Below, piece by piece: positions 39,801 through 48,397 of a stretch of DNA of 61,473 bases (positions within the stretch are counted from its first letter, which is position 1; the number at the start of each line of letters is the position of its first letter). The notes beneath the pieces are model-generated. The model worked only from the letters and a program-made list of their open reading frames with translations, had not been told where the DNA came from and did not search any database. Position numbers and translations under genes: made by a program. The stretch is from Clostridia bacterium (GTDB lineage Bacteria > Bacillota > Clostridia > Christensenellales > UBA1242): positions 1 to 61,473 of the forward strand of contig JAFTYD010000011.1 of NCBI GenBank assembly GCA_017464845.1, written 5' to 3'.

Positions 39801-40131
39801 ATTTAAAGAAGCAGAGGCTTTTAATGGACCAAGTATAATTATTGCTTATTCTCCTTGTGTAAATCATGGAATAAATATGTCAAAAACTATGCAAGAAATG
39901 AAAAATGCAGTTGAATGTGGTTATTGGAATTTAGTAAGATTTAATCCTGAAAATAAAGAATTGAAATTAGATTCTAAACCAAATTTTGATAAATTTATTG
40001 AATTCCTTGACGGCGAAGGTAGATTCCATAATCTAAAAGAAATTAAAGGTGAAAAGATGGATTTAATATTTGAAAAATGTAAACAAGATGCAATTGAAAG
40101 ATACGAAAATCTATTAAATCAAACAAAATAA
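36865..40131 (+). CDS. nifJ: Pyruvate:ferredoxin (flavodoxin) oxidoreductase
   Basis: Oxidises pyruvate to acetyl-CoA and CO2 and reduces ferredoxin, the central fermentative step of anaerobes. 1088 residues, about 80 shorter than typical enzymes. Domains in order: pyrimidine-binding TPP half (residues 1-230; YPITPSSPMAEY), transketolase-C-like domain (250-400), gamma domain (420-560), two 4Fe-4S ferredoxin motifs (about 672, CIQCGQCVIACP; about 730, CTGCGICANTCP) and the TPP-diphosphate half (about 790-1060; CAGCGETPY with one cluster cysteine pair, GDGWAYDIGYGG). Interleaved 16-17-bp direct repeats lie just before the first cluster motif. Confidence 0.95.
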   Translation: MKKTTIDANSAVAEITYKMSQVIPIYPITPSSPMAEYCDTLLAKGTKNIFDEIPTITELQSEGGVAGTLHGSLSAGAMSTTFTSSQGLLLMLPNMFKISAEGLPCVIHVAARSIATHALSIFGDHSDVMTARSTGFIMLCSNNVQEAHDFALISHILTYKANLGVLHFFDGFRTSHEIQKIDLITEDEIKKILPTNEIQSFKNKRMTSTSPYQKGTAQNPDVFFQNREAINPVYNNVYQKAIEVFNEFEKFTNRKYSPYEYYGCKNPENIIVVMGSAADTIEETLDSVEDEKTGLIKVRLYRPFFEEEFIKTIPSSVKNICVIDRTKEPGSNEPLFQDVATALIKHNKNINLIRGRYGLGGKDFTPYDVKAILNNFENGKKEFTVGIEDDVTNLSLKPINFNLNNLTKEIKFYGLGSDGTVSASKSTIKIIGDLSDNYVQGYFEYDSKKSGSLTISHIRLSNNQIKSRYLINNSDIISINNFSFVHKYDCLDGLKENGIVIMNSIFNNQEIDKVLPDSYKKTLIEKNATLYVINAQKIAKEVGLNNKINTIMETVFFKVSEILDYKKIKDNLIESIKTTFAKKGQETIDKNINAIEKAEKSIEKVETSLFTFKNLEQSNKNFDNNFYKDIMSSIESLKGNELPVSKFDKNGIIPTDTSKFDKRGIANELPVWKCENCIQCGQCVIACPHNAISSYLIKEEDIDENDKSLFIDAMGMKGYKFKIQISPEDCTGCGICANTCPAIKKALEMKLASDEIDEKTLFDIEKINYKIVSKYKTEHITPFSTDLPKGLQFNKSYYGFSSACAGCGETPYIKLATMLFGEKMVIANATGCSSIYSGSFPSCPFFKDENGKGPAWANSLFEDNAEFGYGLKLGSKYHNTNESVWIIGGDGWAYDIGYGGLDHVLSSNENVNILVLDSEVYSNTGGQSSKSTQRGSMAKFANSGKLTKKKDLVSIAIANKNCYVAQVALGANMIQCIKAFKEAEAFNGPSIIIAYSPCVNHGINMSKTMQEMKNAVECGYWNLVRFNPENKELKLDSKPNFDKFIEFLDGEGRFHNLKEIKGEKMDLIFEKCKQDAIERYENLLNQTK

Positions 40132-40161
40132 AAACATATTAGAACATTTCTAATATGTTTT
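40131..40161. terminator. Bidirectional intrinsic terminator
   Basis: Perfect 13-bp stem (40131-40143 with 40149-40161), 5-nt loop, T8 tract on the plus strand; it starts at the last base of the PFOR stop and ends 2 nt before the end of the converging gene. Confidence 0.85.
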
Positions 40162-40163
40162 TT

Positions 40164-41141
40164 TTATTCAATAATAGCTCTTATTGGTTCGCCAGTTTCT
40201 GCATCTTGATAAGTTAACCAATATCCAAACCCTTCAATATTTTCTTCGCTTAATGGAAACCAAACAGGATATCCCGTAAGCTCCTTTGGTGGAGATTTTT
40301 GAAATACTCCTGGAACCCCATAACACACATATTTTACTTTACCTTCTTCATAAATAAGACCAAACACATAATAATCTCCATCATTCTCATATTCAACTTT
40401 TACCCATTTTGAATTTGGTAATAATTGTTCCAAAAATTCTTCTTTTTCATTCCTCTTAAATATCTTATCAATTTGCCATTTTAATTTATCATAAAATGTA
40501 AAAAAACTATTTTTTTCTTCATTTACATTTTTTACATTTTTTTCATTTAATTTCTTTTCTTCTTCTAAAATTTCAATATTTTCGCATTTTTTTGCAAAAA
40601 AATAGGTTTTATATTCACATTTTTTACATTTTTCACAATTTTCTTGACATAAAATTTCATTTTTATCTTTATCAAAATTTTCTTCTATGACATTTTCTAT
40701 TTCATCTTTTTCAGATTGACAAAAATCAATATTGTTTTCATCTAACACTTTTTTTGCATTTGAATAAGTCGAATCTTCATACAATGATGAAATGACAGCA
40801 CCAAAAATATTATCAGAATTTTCCCTCCCTTCTGATGAACCAAAAAGAAGAGGTTTTGCAATTCCTCCATTAAATTGTACTATTGCACAAGAGAATTTTT
40901 TTGGTATTTCATTAAGTTCAGAAACAAAATTATACTGCATAGAATCTACTTTATTTAAACCTGCTTTCTTAACTTTTTTATCAACATAAATCCCTAAACT
41001 GAGTAATCCATCTACTTCACCTGAAAAATTATATAATCTAACATTTCCATAAAGTGAACCATCTTTTAGTTCTAAACTTAATACTGCTTTTTCATTTGAA
41101 TTTTTTACACCTGTTAAAACAATACTCTTTTTATAAAACAT
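40164..41141 (-). CDS. Lineage-specific protein with Cys-rich middle and conserved C-terminal domain
   Basis: A 325-residue soluble protein. Residues 1-130 form a beta-rich N-terminal domain; the middle is low complexity, Glu/Lys/Asn-rich with a cysteine knot-like cluster (CQENCEKCKKCEY); the last 85 residues form a compact domain ending YPVWFPLSEENIEGFGYWL. I have no family function for it. I chose ATG 41141 with a GAGGTG ribosome binding site 4 nt before, not the TTG four codons upstream. Its ribosome binding site lies inside a hairpin shared with the end of the upstream transketolase transcript. Confidence 0.65.
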   Translation of the reverse strand: MFYKKSIVLTGVKNSNEKAVLSLELKDGSLYGNVRLYNFSGEVDGLLSLGIYVDKKVKKAGLNKVDSMQYNFVSELNEIPKKFSCAIVQFNGGIAKPLLFGSSEGRENSDNIFGAVISSLYEDSTYSNAKKVLDENNIDFCQSEKDEIENVIEENFDKDKNEILCQENCEKCKKCEYKTYFFAKKCENIEILEEEKKLNEKNVKNVNEEKNSFFTFYDKLKWQIDKIFKRNEKEEFLEQLLPNSKWVKVEYENDGDYYVFGLIYEEGKVKYVCYGVPGVFQKSPPKELTGYPVWFPLSEENIEGFGYWLTYQDAETGEPIRAIIE

Positions 41142-41182
41142 AAAACACCTCAAATATATGTTTATTATATATGAGATGTTTT
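41142..41182 (-). terminator. Hairpin between tkt and the downstream gene, covering its ribosome binding site
   Basis: Imperfect stem of about 15 bp (41142-41159 with 41167-41182) that includes the GAGGTG of the next gene, with T-rich sequence following on the minus strand. It could be a leaky terminator of tkt, a translational brake, or both. Confidence 0.5.
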
Positions 41183-41225
41183 TATGATTTTAAATAAAAT
41201 TTTGTTATATTTTTTGTATTATTGT

Positions 41226-43202
41226 CTATTTTTTAGGCTTAGTTGTTGATAACTTTTTTTCGATAAGTTTTACAATATTTTTAGATTCAAATCCTGCATT
41301 TTGATAAACTTCATCACCCTTTCCACTACATTGATAATTATCAACTGCAACTCTAATTCCAGCACCCTTAAAATATTTAAGCCAAGACAAATCATTTGAT
41401 GCTTCAATTGAAACATAAAGGTCAGCTCCACTTGGAATAACTTTTTCTTTATAAGCTTCTGTTTGCATATCAAATACTTCTTGACAAGGCATTGAAACAA
41501 CACTTACTTTTTTACCCTTAAGTTTTTCTGCAACTTCAACAGCAAGAGGAACTTCACTACCTGATGCCATAATAACAACTTTTGGTTTATCTGAATTAGA
41601 ATAAACAACATAACCACCATTTGCAGCTTTTTCAATTGATGTATTTTCAACAGGAGCAACTCCTTGTCTTGTTAAAATAAATGATATTGGACCATTTTGT
41701 TCCCTTGAAACTTTATATCCAGCAACCAATTCTCTTGCATCACATGGTCTAAAAACTTTCAATCCAATAATATTTCTAAGTTGAGAAACTTGTTCAATAG
41801 GTTGATGAGTTGGACCATCTTCCCCAACAGCAATACTATCATGTGTAAAGAAAGACATAACATTGATATTCATCATAGCTCTCATTTTAAGTGCAGGCAT
41901 CATATAATTTGCAAAAGCTAAGAAAGTTGAATCGAATACCATAAAATCTTCATATAATGCAATACCATTACAAATAGCTCCCATTGCATGTTCTCTAATA
42001 CCAAAATGTATGTTTCTTCCTCTTCTATTACCTGCAGAGAACTTTCCACCATTTTCAATAACAGCGAATGTTGAAGGACCAAGGTCAGCTGTACCACCCA
42101 TAATTTGCAATAATTCTTTTGAGAATTCATTTAATACATAACCATTAATTTTTCTTAAAGATTCTCCAGCCCACTTTGATTCGTTTTTCAAAATTTTTTC
42201 ATAATTAATATTTTTCTTTTCAAAGAAAGATGTAAATTGTTTATAAAGTTCAGGATGAGTACTACTATAAATTGCAAGTTGTTGATTCCATTTTTCATGG
42301 AACAATTTACCTTTTCTAGCAGAAACCATACAAAGCTCTCTTATATCATTTGGAACATAAAAACTTTCCTTAACCTTCAATTTTTCTTTTAATAAAGCAA
42401 GTTCATCTTGTGACAATGCTGCACCATGAATTGCCGATGTACCTTCTTTTTGTGTTCCAATACCAATTGTTGTTCTAAAAATAATTACTGTTGGTTTATT
42501 AGCTTTTTTAGCTTGTGCAATAGCTTTTGTACAAGCAGAATAACTATTACCATTTCTTACTTTAATAACATTCCAACCCATTGAATAGAATTTTTTTGCA
42601 ACATTTTCTCTATTTGCAATATTAAGATTTCCATCAATAGTTACATCATTTGAATCATAAAGTAAAATTAATTTTGAAAGTTTTAATGTTCCAGCTAAAC
42701 TAATTGCTTCTTGAGCAACGCCTTCCATTAAACAGCCATCACCAGCAAGACAATAAACATAGTTATCAATAATCTTAAAACCAACTGAATTAAATCTTTC
42801 TTCTAATTTATTTTCAGCAATAGCCATACCAACAGCATTTGCAACACCTTGTCCAAGTGGACCTGTTGTAACTTCAACACCATCAGTAACATGATATTCT
42901 GGATGACCTGGAGTTTTTGACCCATATTTTCTAAAATCTTTTAAATCTTGCAAAGATACATTAAATCCGAACATAGACAACAAAGTATAATACAATGCAC
43001 TTGCATGTCCAGCAGATAAAACAAATCTATCTCTGTTTAAAAAATCTGTATCAGAAATATCAAATCTATAATGATCTTTAAAAAGTGCAAACAAAATGGT
43101 TGAAGCACCAAGAGCTACTCCTGTATGTCCTGATTTTGCATTTGTAATAGTTTCAGCAGAAATAGCCTTAACATAATTTATCGCCTTATCAACTAATCTC
43201 AT
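41226..43202 (-). CDS. tkt: Transketolase
   Basis: TPP-dependent transfer of two-carbon units in the non-oxidative pentose phosphate pathway. 658 residues, full length. TPP motif GDGCLMEGVAQEA...N (about 150-185), GPLGQGVANAVGMA, the PYR domain RFGIREHAMG-like IHFGIREHAMGAICNG and the substrate block DGPTHQPIEQ. The start overlaps the end of the upstream shikimate-kinase-like gene by 4 nt, so both are co-translated. Confidence 0.95.
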   Translation of the reverse strand: MRLVDKAINYVKAISAETITNAKSGHTGVALGASTILFALFKDHYRFDISDTDFLNRDRFVLSAGHASALYYTLLSMFGFNVSLQDLKDFRKYGSKTPGHPEYHVTDGVEVTTGPLGQGVANAVGMAIAENKLEERFNSVGFKIIDNYVYCLAGDGCLMEGVAQEAISLAGTLKLSKLILLYDSNDVTIDGNLNIANRENVAKKFYSMGWNVIKVRNGNSYSACTKAIAQAKKANKPTVIIFRTTIGIGTQKEGTSAIHGAALSQDELALLKEKLKVKESFYVPNDIRELCMVSARKGKLFHEKWNQQLAIYSSTHPELYKQFTSFFEKKNINYEKILKNESKWAGESLRKINGYVLNEFSKELLQIMGGTADLGPSTFAVIENGGKFSAGNRRGRNIHFGIREHAMGAICNGIALYEDFMVFDSTFLAFANYMMPALKMRAMMNINVMSFFTHDSIAVGEDGPTHQPIEQVSQLRNIIGLKVFRPCDARELVAGYKVSREQNGPISFILTRQGVAPVENTSIEKAANGGYVVYSNSDKPKVVIMASGSEVPLAVEVAEKLKGKKVSVVSMPCQEVFDMQTEAYKEKVIPSGADLYVSIEASNDLSWLKYFKGAGIRVAVDNYQCSGKGDEVYQNAGFESKNIVKLIEKKLSTTKPKK

Positions 43203-43675
43203 AAATTTCCTCCCAAATTAGCAAAGATTTCTTCTAAATCTTTTTCAAAGTTTTTTGTAATTTTTATTTTAAAATCACTATTTTGTGTTAAATAATTATC
43301 TCTATCTTCAAAAGAAATAAAATCAATAGGATTTTTATCTTTATCAATTTTTTCTTTTTCAAGATATAAATATACTATTAAACAATTTTTCTTAAATAAT
43401 TCCACATTATTAAACAAAGTATCAAAGTCAATATCAACTAAAACATTTTCATATTTTGATATATCCTTTATAACTTTTTGTTCTCTTTTTTGTAAATACT
43501 CAACACCACACAATTCTCTAACCTTGTCTCTTTCAACTAAGTCATAGGCAATAAGGTCCCTACAATTTGCATAATATAAGCCAAGCTCATCTGCAACATT
43601 TTTTGAGCATATTCCCCTATACACTTCATCAAGACACACAAACATTAAACTTGATGGCACATTTTTTTCTTTCAT
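43199..43675 (-). CDS. Degenerate shikimate-kinase-like protein
   Basis: A 158-residue protein laid out like shikimate kinase after the P-loop: DELGLYYANCRDLI matches the ELGLPFIDTD-type block, KREQKVIKDIS the FRxxE helix, and NCLIVYLYLE the VVYL strand. The P-loop GxxGxGKS is absent (CLDEVYRGICSKN is found at that position) and the GGG shikimate-binding loop is missing too. So I expect a binding or structural role, not kinase activity. Co-translated with transketolase. Homology is by eye and moderate. Confidence 0.5.
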   Translation of the reverse strand: MKEKNVPSSLMFVCLDEVYRGICSKNVADELGLYYANCRDLIAYDLVERDKVRELCGVEYLQKREQKVIKDISKYENVLVDIDFDTLFNNVELFKKNCLIVYLYLEKEKIDKDKNPIDFISFEDRDNYLTQNSDFKIKITKNFEKDLEEIFANLGGNL

Positions 43676-43681
43676 AATTTT

Positions 43682-43709
43682 ATTTTATCATATAATTAAA
43701 TATTATCAA
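43682..43709 (-). promoter_or_regulatory. Probable promoter of the shikimate-kinase-like/tkt operon
   Basis: Minus strand: -35 TTGATA (43709-43704), 16-nt spacer, -10 TAAAAT (43687-43682), only about 7 nt before the ATG, so the transcript would be nearly leaderless; weaker call for that reason. Confidence 0.35.
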
Positions 43710-43716
43710 CGTAATT

Positions 43717-44814
43717 TTAAATATTTTTTTTACTATTTATTTGTTTTTTACATAAAATTGCAATTGAAATTAAGCAAATTGTAAAAACAAGTGGTAAATC
43801 TATCCTCTCTATTTCACTTTCTAAACTTATAAGGATTTCTAAATTATCATCAATCCCGATTTTTATTGTTTTGTATTTTTTAGTAGATAAAGTATCTTTT
43901 ACATTACTTTCATCTAACCTTTTCAATAATTCATAAGCTGGATGTCCATAACTATTTTTACCTACAGAAATAATTGCATATTCAGGTTTTACAACTTTTA
44001 AAAATTCTTCACTAGTTGAACTTTTTGAACCATGATGAGATACTTTTAATATATCAACATCAAGCATTTCTTTTTCATACAAACTCAAAAGTTCTTTTTC
44101 TGTTTTATCTGTCGCATCTCCTGTAAGAAGAATTTTTCTTCCACCATATTCTATCATTATAATTGGTGAATATTCATTTGTGTTTATATCATTCAAGTCA
44201 TTATTATTATTTGAAAAATACACATCTTTATTTGGTGTTAAAAAATCAATTTTGTATTCTTTTGATTTTATCAAAGTGTTTGTGTCAAAAAATTCCATAT
44301 CAAACTTTTTTGACGCATATTTTATTGTTTCAACATAATTCTCCGAACTTGTGTAACCATACCCTAAATTTCCATATTTAGATGTTTCTGAATTTATTAA
44401 TATTTTAGGTCTTAAAATCTTATCAACTTTTATATTTTTTAAAACTCCCAAACTACCACCAACATGATCACTATCAGGATGAGTTAAAATTAAATATGAT
44501 ATTTTATTAATATCAAACTTATTCATTCTTTTCTTTAAATAACTAATTAATTTTTTTGAACTTTTTTCTGGGCCAGTATCTACTAAAATTAATTTATCAT
44601 CAGGAAGCCGAATTAATATAGAATCACCTTGACCAACATCAATAAAATCAATTTCAAAATCAGATTGTGTTATCTCATTTTCAATTCTTGAAGATTTGAA
44701 AAGTAACATAGAAATTTGATTATTAAAAATTTGAATTAATAAATAAACTACACAAACAAAAACTATTAAACTATATCTTATATAATCTTCTTTAGTAAAA
44801 TTTAATTTTTTCAT
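43717..44814 (-). CDS. ComEC-like metallo-beta-lactamase-fold protein
   Basis: A 365-residue protein with an N-terminal membrane helix (residues 12-30), a metallo-beta-lactamase domain of the ComEC/Rec2 C-terminal type (FIDVGQGDSILIRLP; metal motif THPDSDHVGG; later HHGSKSSTSEEFL) and a C-terminal membrane helix (about 338-358). The large ComEC channel domain is absent, so it is not ComEC itself; related stand-alone proteins are extracytoplasmic or membrane-tethered nucleases/hydrolases of unknown substrate. It follows the patatin gene by 4 nt. Confidence 0.75.
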   Translation of the reverse strand: MKKLNFTKEDYIRYSLIVFVCVVYLLIQIFNNQISMLLFKSSRIENEITQSDFEIDFIDVGQGDSILIRLPDDKLILVDTGPEKSSKKLISYLKKRMNKFDINKISYLILTHPDSDHVGGSLGVLKNIKVDKILRPKILINSETSKYGNLGYGYTSSENYVETIKYASKKFDMEFFDTNTLIKSKEYKIDFLTPNKDVYFSNNNNDLNDINTNEYSPIIMIEYGGRKILLTGDATDKTEKELLSLYEKEMLDVDILKVSHHGSKSSTSEEFLKVVKPEYAIISVGKNSYGHPAYELLKRLDESNVKDTLSTKKYKTIKIGIDDNLEILISLESEIERIDLPLVFTICLISIAILCKKQINSKKNI

Positions 44815-44818
44815 AAAA

Positions 44819-45670
44819 TTATTTAATAAAAGTTATCTCATTTGGTGTATAATCTTTTATTTTTTTCTTTCCTACCTTTCCTTCAAAAATTTTCATTATT
44901 TGAGGCATCATATCAATAGCTGTTTTATATCCTTCCTCAATCATTTCTTCAAAACCATCTGTCTTTGTTGATTTAAATTTCTTTGTATTTGGACCAATCA
45001 TTAAGTCTGAATACAAATATCCTCTAACGGCATTACTCTTCATCAATATTCTTATTGAACAAGATAAAACATCTAAAACTTTTGAACTATCAGTACCATA
45101 AGTTCTTGATTTATTACAATCAACAGCAATTACATAATCACAACCAAAATAACGAGGTATATCAGAAGGAATACTATTTTGAAGACCTCCATCTGCAAGC
45201 AAATAATCACCAAATTCTACCGGTTGAAATATACCAGGAACACAACAACTTCCTGCCACTGCTTTAGCTAAATTTCCCTTGCAAATACATACTTGGTTTG
45301 TTGTCTTTAAATCCACAGCAACTGCTGAAAAAGGCACCTTTAAATCTTCAATATTAATATTTCCAAAATTTTCTATTATCAAATTTTCAATACCATCAGT
45401 TTTTGATGGAACAAAAATTATTTTATTGGTCTTAATATCTTTAACTTTTATATTTTTTGCTATATCATAAATTTGCTTATATGTCATACCATTCGCATAA
45501 GCAGCACCCATAATACTACCAACACTTGTTCCCGTTACATAATCAAATTTAAGTCCATATTCTTCAAATGCACGAATTACCCCAACATGAGCAAATCCAC
45601 GCATTCCTCCACCACCAAAAGCAAGTCCTATCTTTATTTTCTTTTTAAATAATTTATTAAAGTATCCCAT
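44819..45670 (-). CDS. Patatin-like phospholipase (RssA-type)
   Basis: A 283-residue lipid acyl hydrolase. Oxyanion motif LAFGGGGMRGFAHVG, nucleophile serine in GTSVGS, and the dyad Asp in LLADGGLQNSIP. Start taken at ATG 45670, with AAAGGG just before it; an ATG five codons upstream has no ribosome binding site. Co-transcribed with the ComEC-like protein (4-nt gap). Natural lipid substrate unknown. Confidence 0.85.
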   Translation of the reverse strand: MGYFNKLFKKKIKIGLAFGGGGMRGFAHVGVIRAFEEYGLKFDYVTGTSVGSIMGAAYANGMTYKQIYDIAKNIKVKDIKTNKIIFVPSKTDGIENLIIENFGNINIEDLKVPFSAVAVDLKTTNQVCICKGNLAKAVAGSCCVPGIFQPVEFGDYLLADGGLQNSIPSDIPRYFGCDYVIAVDCNKSRTYGTDSSKVLDVLSCSIRILMKSNAVRGYLYSDLMIGPNTKKFKSTKTDGFEEMIEEGYKTAIDMMPQIMKIFEGKVGKKKIKDYTPNEITFIK

Positions 45671-45762
45671 TGTTTTCCCTTTCATTTTTTATTTATATTA
45701 TAATTATTATATAAATATATTATAACAAATAAGTCAAATTAATTCAAACAAACTAAAACAAA

Positions 45763-45792
45763 AAAAACAACGCTTAATCAAGCGTTGTTTTT
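45763..45792 (-). terminator. Intrinsic terminator of the Glu-rich protein gene
   Basis: Perfect 13-bp stem (45763-45775 with 45780-45792), 4-nt loop, 8 nt after the stop codon. Confidence 0.85.
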
Positions 45793-45800
45793 AATTTTAA

Positions 45801-47351
45801 TTATTCAGCATCATCAGAATTTTCTCTTGCTTCCATTTCAGCTAATTTAGTTTCAATTTCAGCAATATCTTTCTTGAGTTGAACATTTTGTTCTTTCAAT
45901 ACAGAATACATTCTTTCAAGAACTGGGAATCTTGAAGCATTTTTCTTCATAATTTCATGACAATTATAAACTGATGCTTTTAATTCTTCAAGTAAGTTCA
46001 TATCTTCAGCAAGAGTTTTTGCTCTTTCTGGATCAATTTCAGCATAGTTATTTACGCCATATAATACAACCTTTTGTTTAGCAACAAGAGCTTCTTTTCT
46101 GCGAAGTTTCTTTTCATCTCTTTCAAGATTCTTGTTAACTTTTTGCAATGGTAAGTATTCTTTCTTACAAGCTTTGAATTCTTTTTCATTAACTCTAAGT
46201 CTTTCTTGTAAAATAGCAAGTTGTTCAAGATATTGTTCTCTTGTAAGATCTTTTGTAATAAATTGAGTTTCAACGATTGTTGTTTCAATAACTGGAGCTA
46301 CTGGAGTTTCAGGTTCTTCATCAACAATTTCATCTTCAGCATCAATTTGTTCAGGTTCTTCATATGTGCTAACTTCTGTAGCAACAACATTTTGAACTGG
46401 TTCTTGAGCTTTCAATGAAGCAATAGCATCTCTAAGTTCATCAAGGATACTCTTATAAGCTTCAACGCTTGCATCTTCTTTATTTTCTTCGATGTTAGAA
46501 ATTTGTTCTTCAATTGTTTCTTCAACTGGAGTTTCTTCAACAACTTCTTCTACTTCTTCGACTTCTTCTTCAACAACTTTGTTGTTTTCGTTTCTTTCAG
46601 CTTTAAGTCTTTCAAGTTCTTCTCTAAGTTCGTAAATCATATCTTTATATGTAGCAATTTCTTGAGAAACAGATTCTTTAACTCTTTCAAGTTCTTCTTC
46701 AGAAACTCCAACTCTTTCAGGTTGAACTTCTTCAACTGTTTCATCTTCAACTTCTTCTTCAACTTCTTCGACTTCTTCAATAATTGGAAGAACTTCTTCA
46801 ACTTCTTCAGTTTCTTCTTCTGTTGTTTCTTCTTCAGCTTCTTCTTCAGTTTCAGCTTCTTGCATTCTTCTCATGAGTTCTCTTCTTCTCATTTCAAGAT
46901 AAGCTCTTCTTTCATTTCTTAAAGCTTCTTCATCAACTTGAGGTTGTTCTTCTTCAGTTTCTTCAACAACTGGTTGAGAAACAATAGATTCACCTTCTAA
47001 TTCTCTTTCTTCTTCTTCAGCCTTAACTTCATCAACATCTGTTAATGAGTCAATAACTTCCATTTCTTCTTCAACAACTGGTTCTTCAACAACTGGTTCT
47101 TCAATAACATGAGCATCTTCATAAGTTAATTGAACAGTTGGTTCTTGTTCAAGTTGTTGTTGTTTTTCTTGAACATTTTGATTTTGATAATTTTCATCAA
47201 TTCTTTCTTCTTTTTTCTTTGTGAATGAAAGAACAATTTCACCTAAATAATAGATTAAGAAACCACCTGCAACAATTATACCAGCAAAAATAACAATGTT
47301 TAAAATTAAAGTTCCAAGACCTGTTTCTGATGCTAATAATAAACCGTTCAT
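45801..47351 (-). CDS. Membrane-anchored Glu-rich coiled-coil protein
   Basis: A 516-residue protein with one N-terminal membrane helix (about residues 10-40 after ATG 47351) and a long cytoplasmic-type tail. Residues about 70-370 are extremely acidic, with runs of EEVEEVEEE-type low complexity and short coiled coils (REELERLKAERNE); residues about 380-510 form a basic-acidic coiled coil ending in a helical hairpin. Start ATG 47351 has AAGGAAAAGG upstream; the frame continues 16 codons further without a better site. Architecture recalls EzrA/septum- or envelope-linked scaffolds, but I cannot assign a family. The repetitive GAA codons create many shadow frames on the other strand. Confidence 0.7.
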   Translation of the reverse strand: MNGLLLASETGLGTLILNIVIFAGIIVAGGFLIYYLGEIVLSFTKKKEERIDENYQNQNVQEKQQQLEQEPTVQLTYEDAHVIEEPVVEEPVVEEEMEVIDSLTDVDEVKAEEEERELEGESIVSQPVVEETEEEQPQVDEEALRNERRAYLEMRRRELMRRMQEAETEEEAEEETTEEETEEVEEVLPIIEEVEEVEEEVEDETVEEVQPERVGVSEEELERVKESVSQEIATYKDMIYELREELERLKAERNENNKVVEEEVEEVEEVVEETPVEETIEEQISNIEENKEDASVEAYKSILDELRDAIASLKAQEPVQNVVATEVSTYEEPEQIDAEDEIVDEEPETPVAPVIETTIVETQFITKDLTREQYLEQLAILQERLRVNEKEFKACKKEYLPLQKVNKNLERDEKKLRRKEALVAKQKVVLYGVNNYAEIDPERAKTLAEDMNLLEELKASVYNCHEIMKKNASRFPVLERMYSVLKEQNVQLKKDIAEIETKLAEMEARENSDDAE

Positions 47352-47445
47352 ATCAATTTTCCTTTTCCTTATAAATTTATGATTTTTTAAGAAGTCCATA
47401 ACTTCATTGAAAGATTTTTACATTTCTTTCTTCAACTTGTGGAAC

Positions 47446-47852
47446 TGGTGGAGACGGAGGGATTTGAACCCTCGTCCGAAACAACTAAGCATAAGCCTTT
47501 CTACATGTTTAGTTTGTGTTTATTTTTCATTTTTAATTAGTCCACAAACAAACTTTAAAAACAATTCTTTTAAAATTTTTCCAAAGTCCAAAAGACAAAC
47601 AACTTTGAAAGTTTCGCTACATATGATACTCAATTATTAAATAAGCGACATTTAACATGAGCAGGTCGAAATCATATCGACCAAATTTGTTTCACTAACT
47701 AGGCAGCAATAGCAACAGGTGCTTTGTAACCAGCGAATGAAACTACATTATTATCGTCTGCGTTTATTTTCGCTACCCCGTTTTAAGTGTTCTTGGCACC
47801 ACTACATGCTTTATACTTTGCCGAACTATCCCGTCGAAACCTGTTCGCCCCC
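47446..47852 (-). ncRNA. ssrA: tmRNA
   Basis: Transfer-messenger RNA for rescuing stalled ribosomes. 407 nt. 5' end GGGGGCGAACAGGTTTCGAC pairs with the 3' end ...CGTCTCC-A-CCA in a 7-bp acceptor stem with G-U pairs; the T-arm GGGTTCAAATCCC is canonical and CCA is encoded. The tag frame runs 47773 to 47699 (resume codon GCG to TAG), giving the 24-residue tag AKINADDNNVVSFAGYKAPV followed by AIAA. It lies 13 nt downstream of smpB. Confidence 0.95.
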
Positions 47853-47865
47853 AAGTATATTGAAC

Positions 47866-48309
47866 CTAACCTCTTTTAAGTGTTCGATCAAGTTCTTTCT
47901 TAATGGTTTTTTCTTTTAAGGTTTCTCTTTTATCGTAAAGTTTTTTACCCTTTGCAAGTCCGATTTCAACTTTAACTTTACCATTATTTTCATAAACCTT
48001 TGTTGGAACAATAGTAAACCCTTTTTCTTTCATATTCCTTTCAAACTTTCTAATTTCATTTTTATGAAGTAAAAGTTTTCTAGTCCTATAAGAATCCGGT
48101 GCAAAACTTGAAGTCATTTCGTAAGGTTTTATATAAGCATTTTTCAAAAACATTTCACCATTTTTTATAACGACAAAACTTTCTGTCAAACTTATACCAT
48201 TCGCCCTAACTGATTTTACTTCACATCCTTGCAAACTAATTCCAGCTTCAACCATATCCGAAACGAAGAAATTATGAAATGCTTTTTTATTGTTAGTAAA
48301 AATCTTCAT
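47866..48309 (-). CDS. smpB: SsrA-binding protein
   Basis: Binds tmRNA and brings it to stalled ribosomes. 147 residues, normal length, with GCEVKSVRANGISLTESFV and the basic tail. Start ATG 48309 has GGAGG 5 nt before it; the frame is open 13 codons further without a site. Directly upstream of ssrA (13-nt gap), and downstream of rnr, the typical Firmicutes order. Confidence 0.95.
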   Translation of the reverse strand: MKIFTNNKKAFHNFFVSDMVEAGISLQGCEVKSVRANGISLTESFVVIKNGEMFLKNAYIKPYEMTSSFAPDSYRTRKLLLHKNEIRKFERNMKEKGFTIVPTKVYENNGKVKVEIGLAKGKKLYDKRETLKEKTIKKELDRTLKRG

Positions 48310-48397
48310 CTCGCCTCCAATTATAACACAATTTTTATATATTTTCAATACATAAACGCAAATTTTTTATAAAAATGTTAAAATTTATTCTATTTTT

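Noticed and set aside
43717-44814. Full ComEC competence protein
   Set aside because: Only the beta-lactamase part with two flanking helices is present; the channel domain is missing.
46503-46922. Phe/Asn-rich plus-strand frame
   Set aside because: It is the shadow of the GAA-rich coding region of the Glu-rich coiled-coil gene on the minus strand.
47407-47919. Open frames on the plus strand over the tmRNA
   Set aside because: They lie antisense to ssrA and have no protein-like features.
48320-48348. Promoter-like TTGAAA-N17-TATAAT just upstream of smpB
   Set aside because: The predicted start would fall inside the smpB ribosome binding site, so it would not give a translatable smpB message; it might serve ssrA only.
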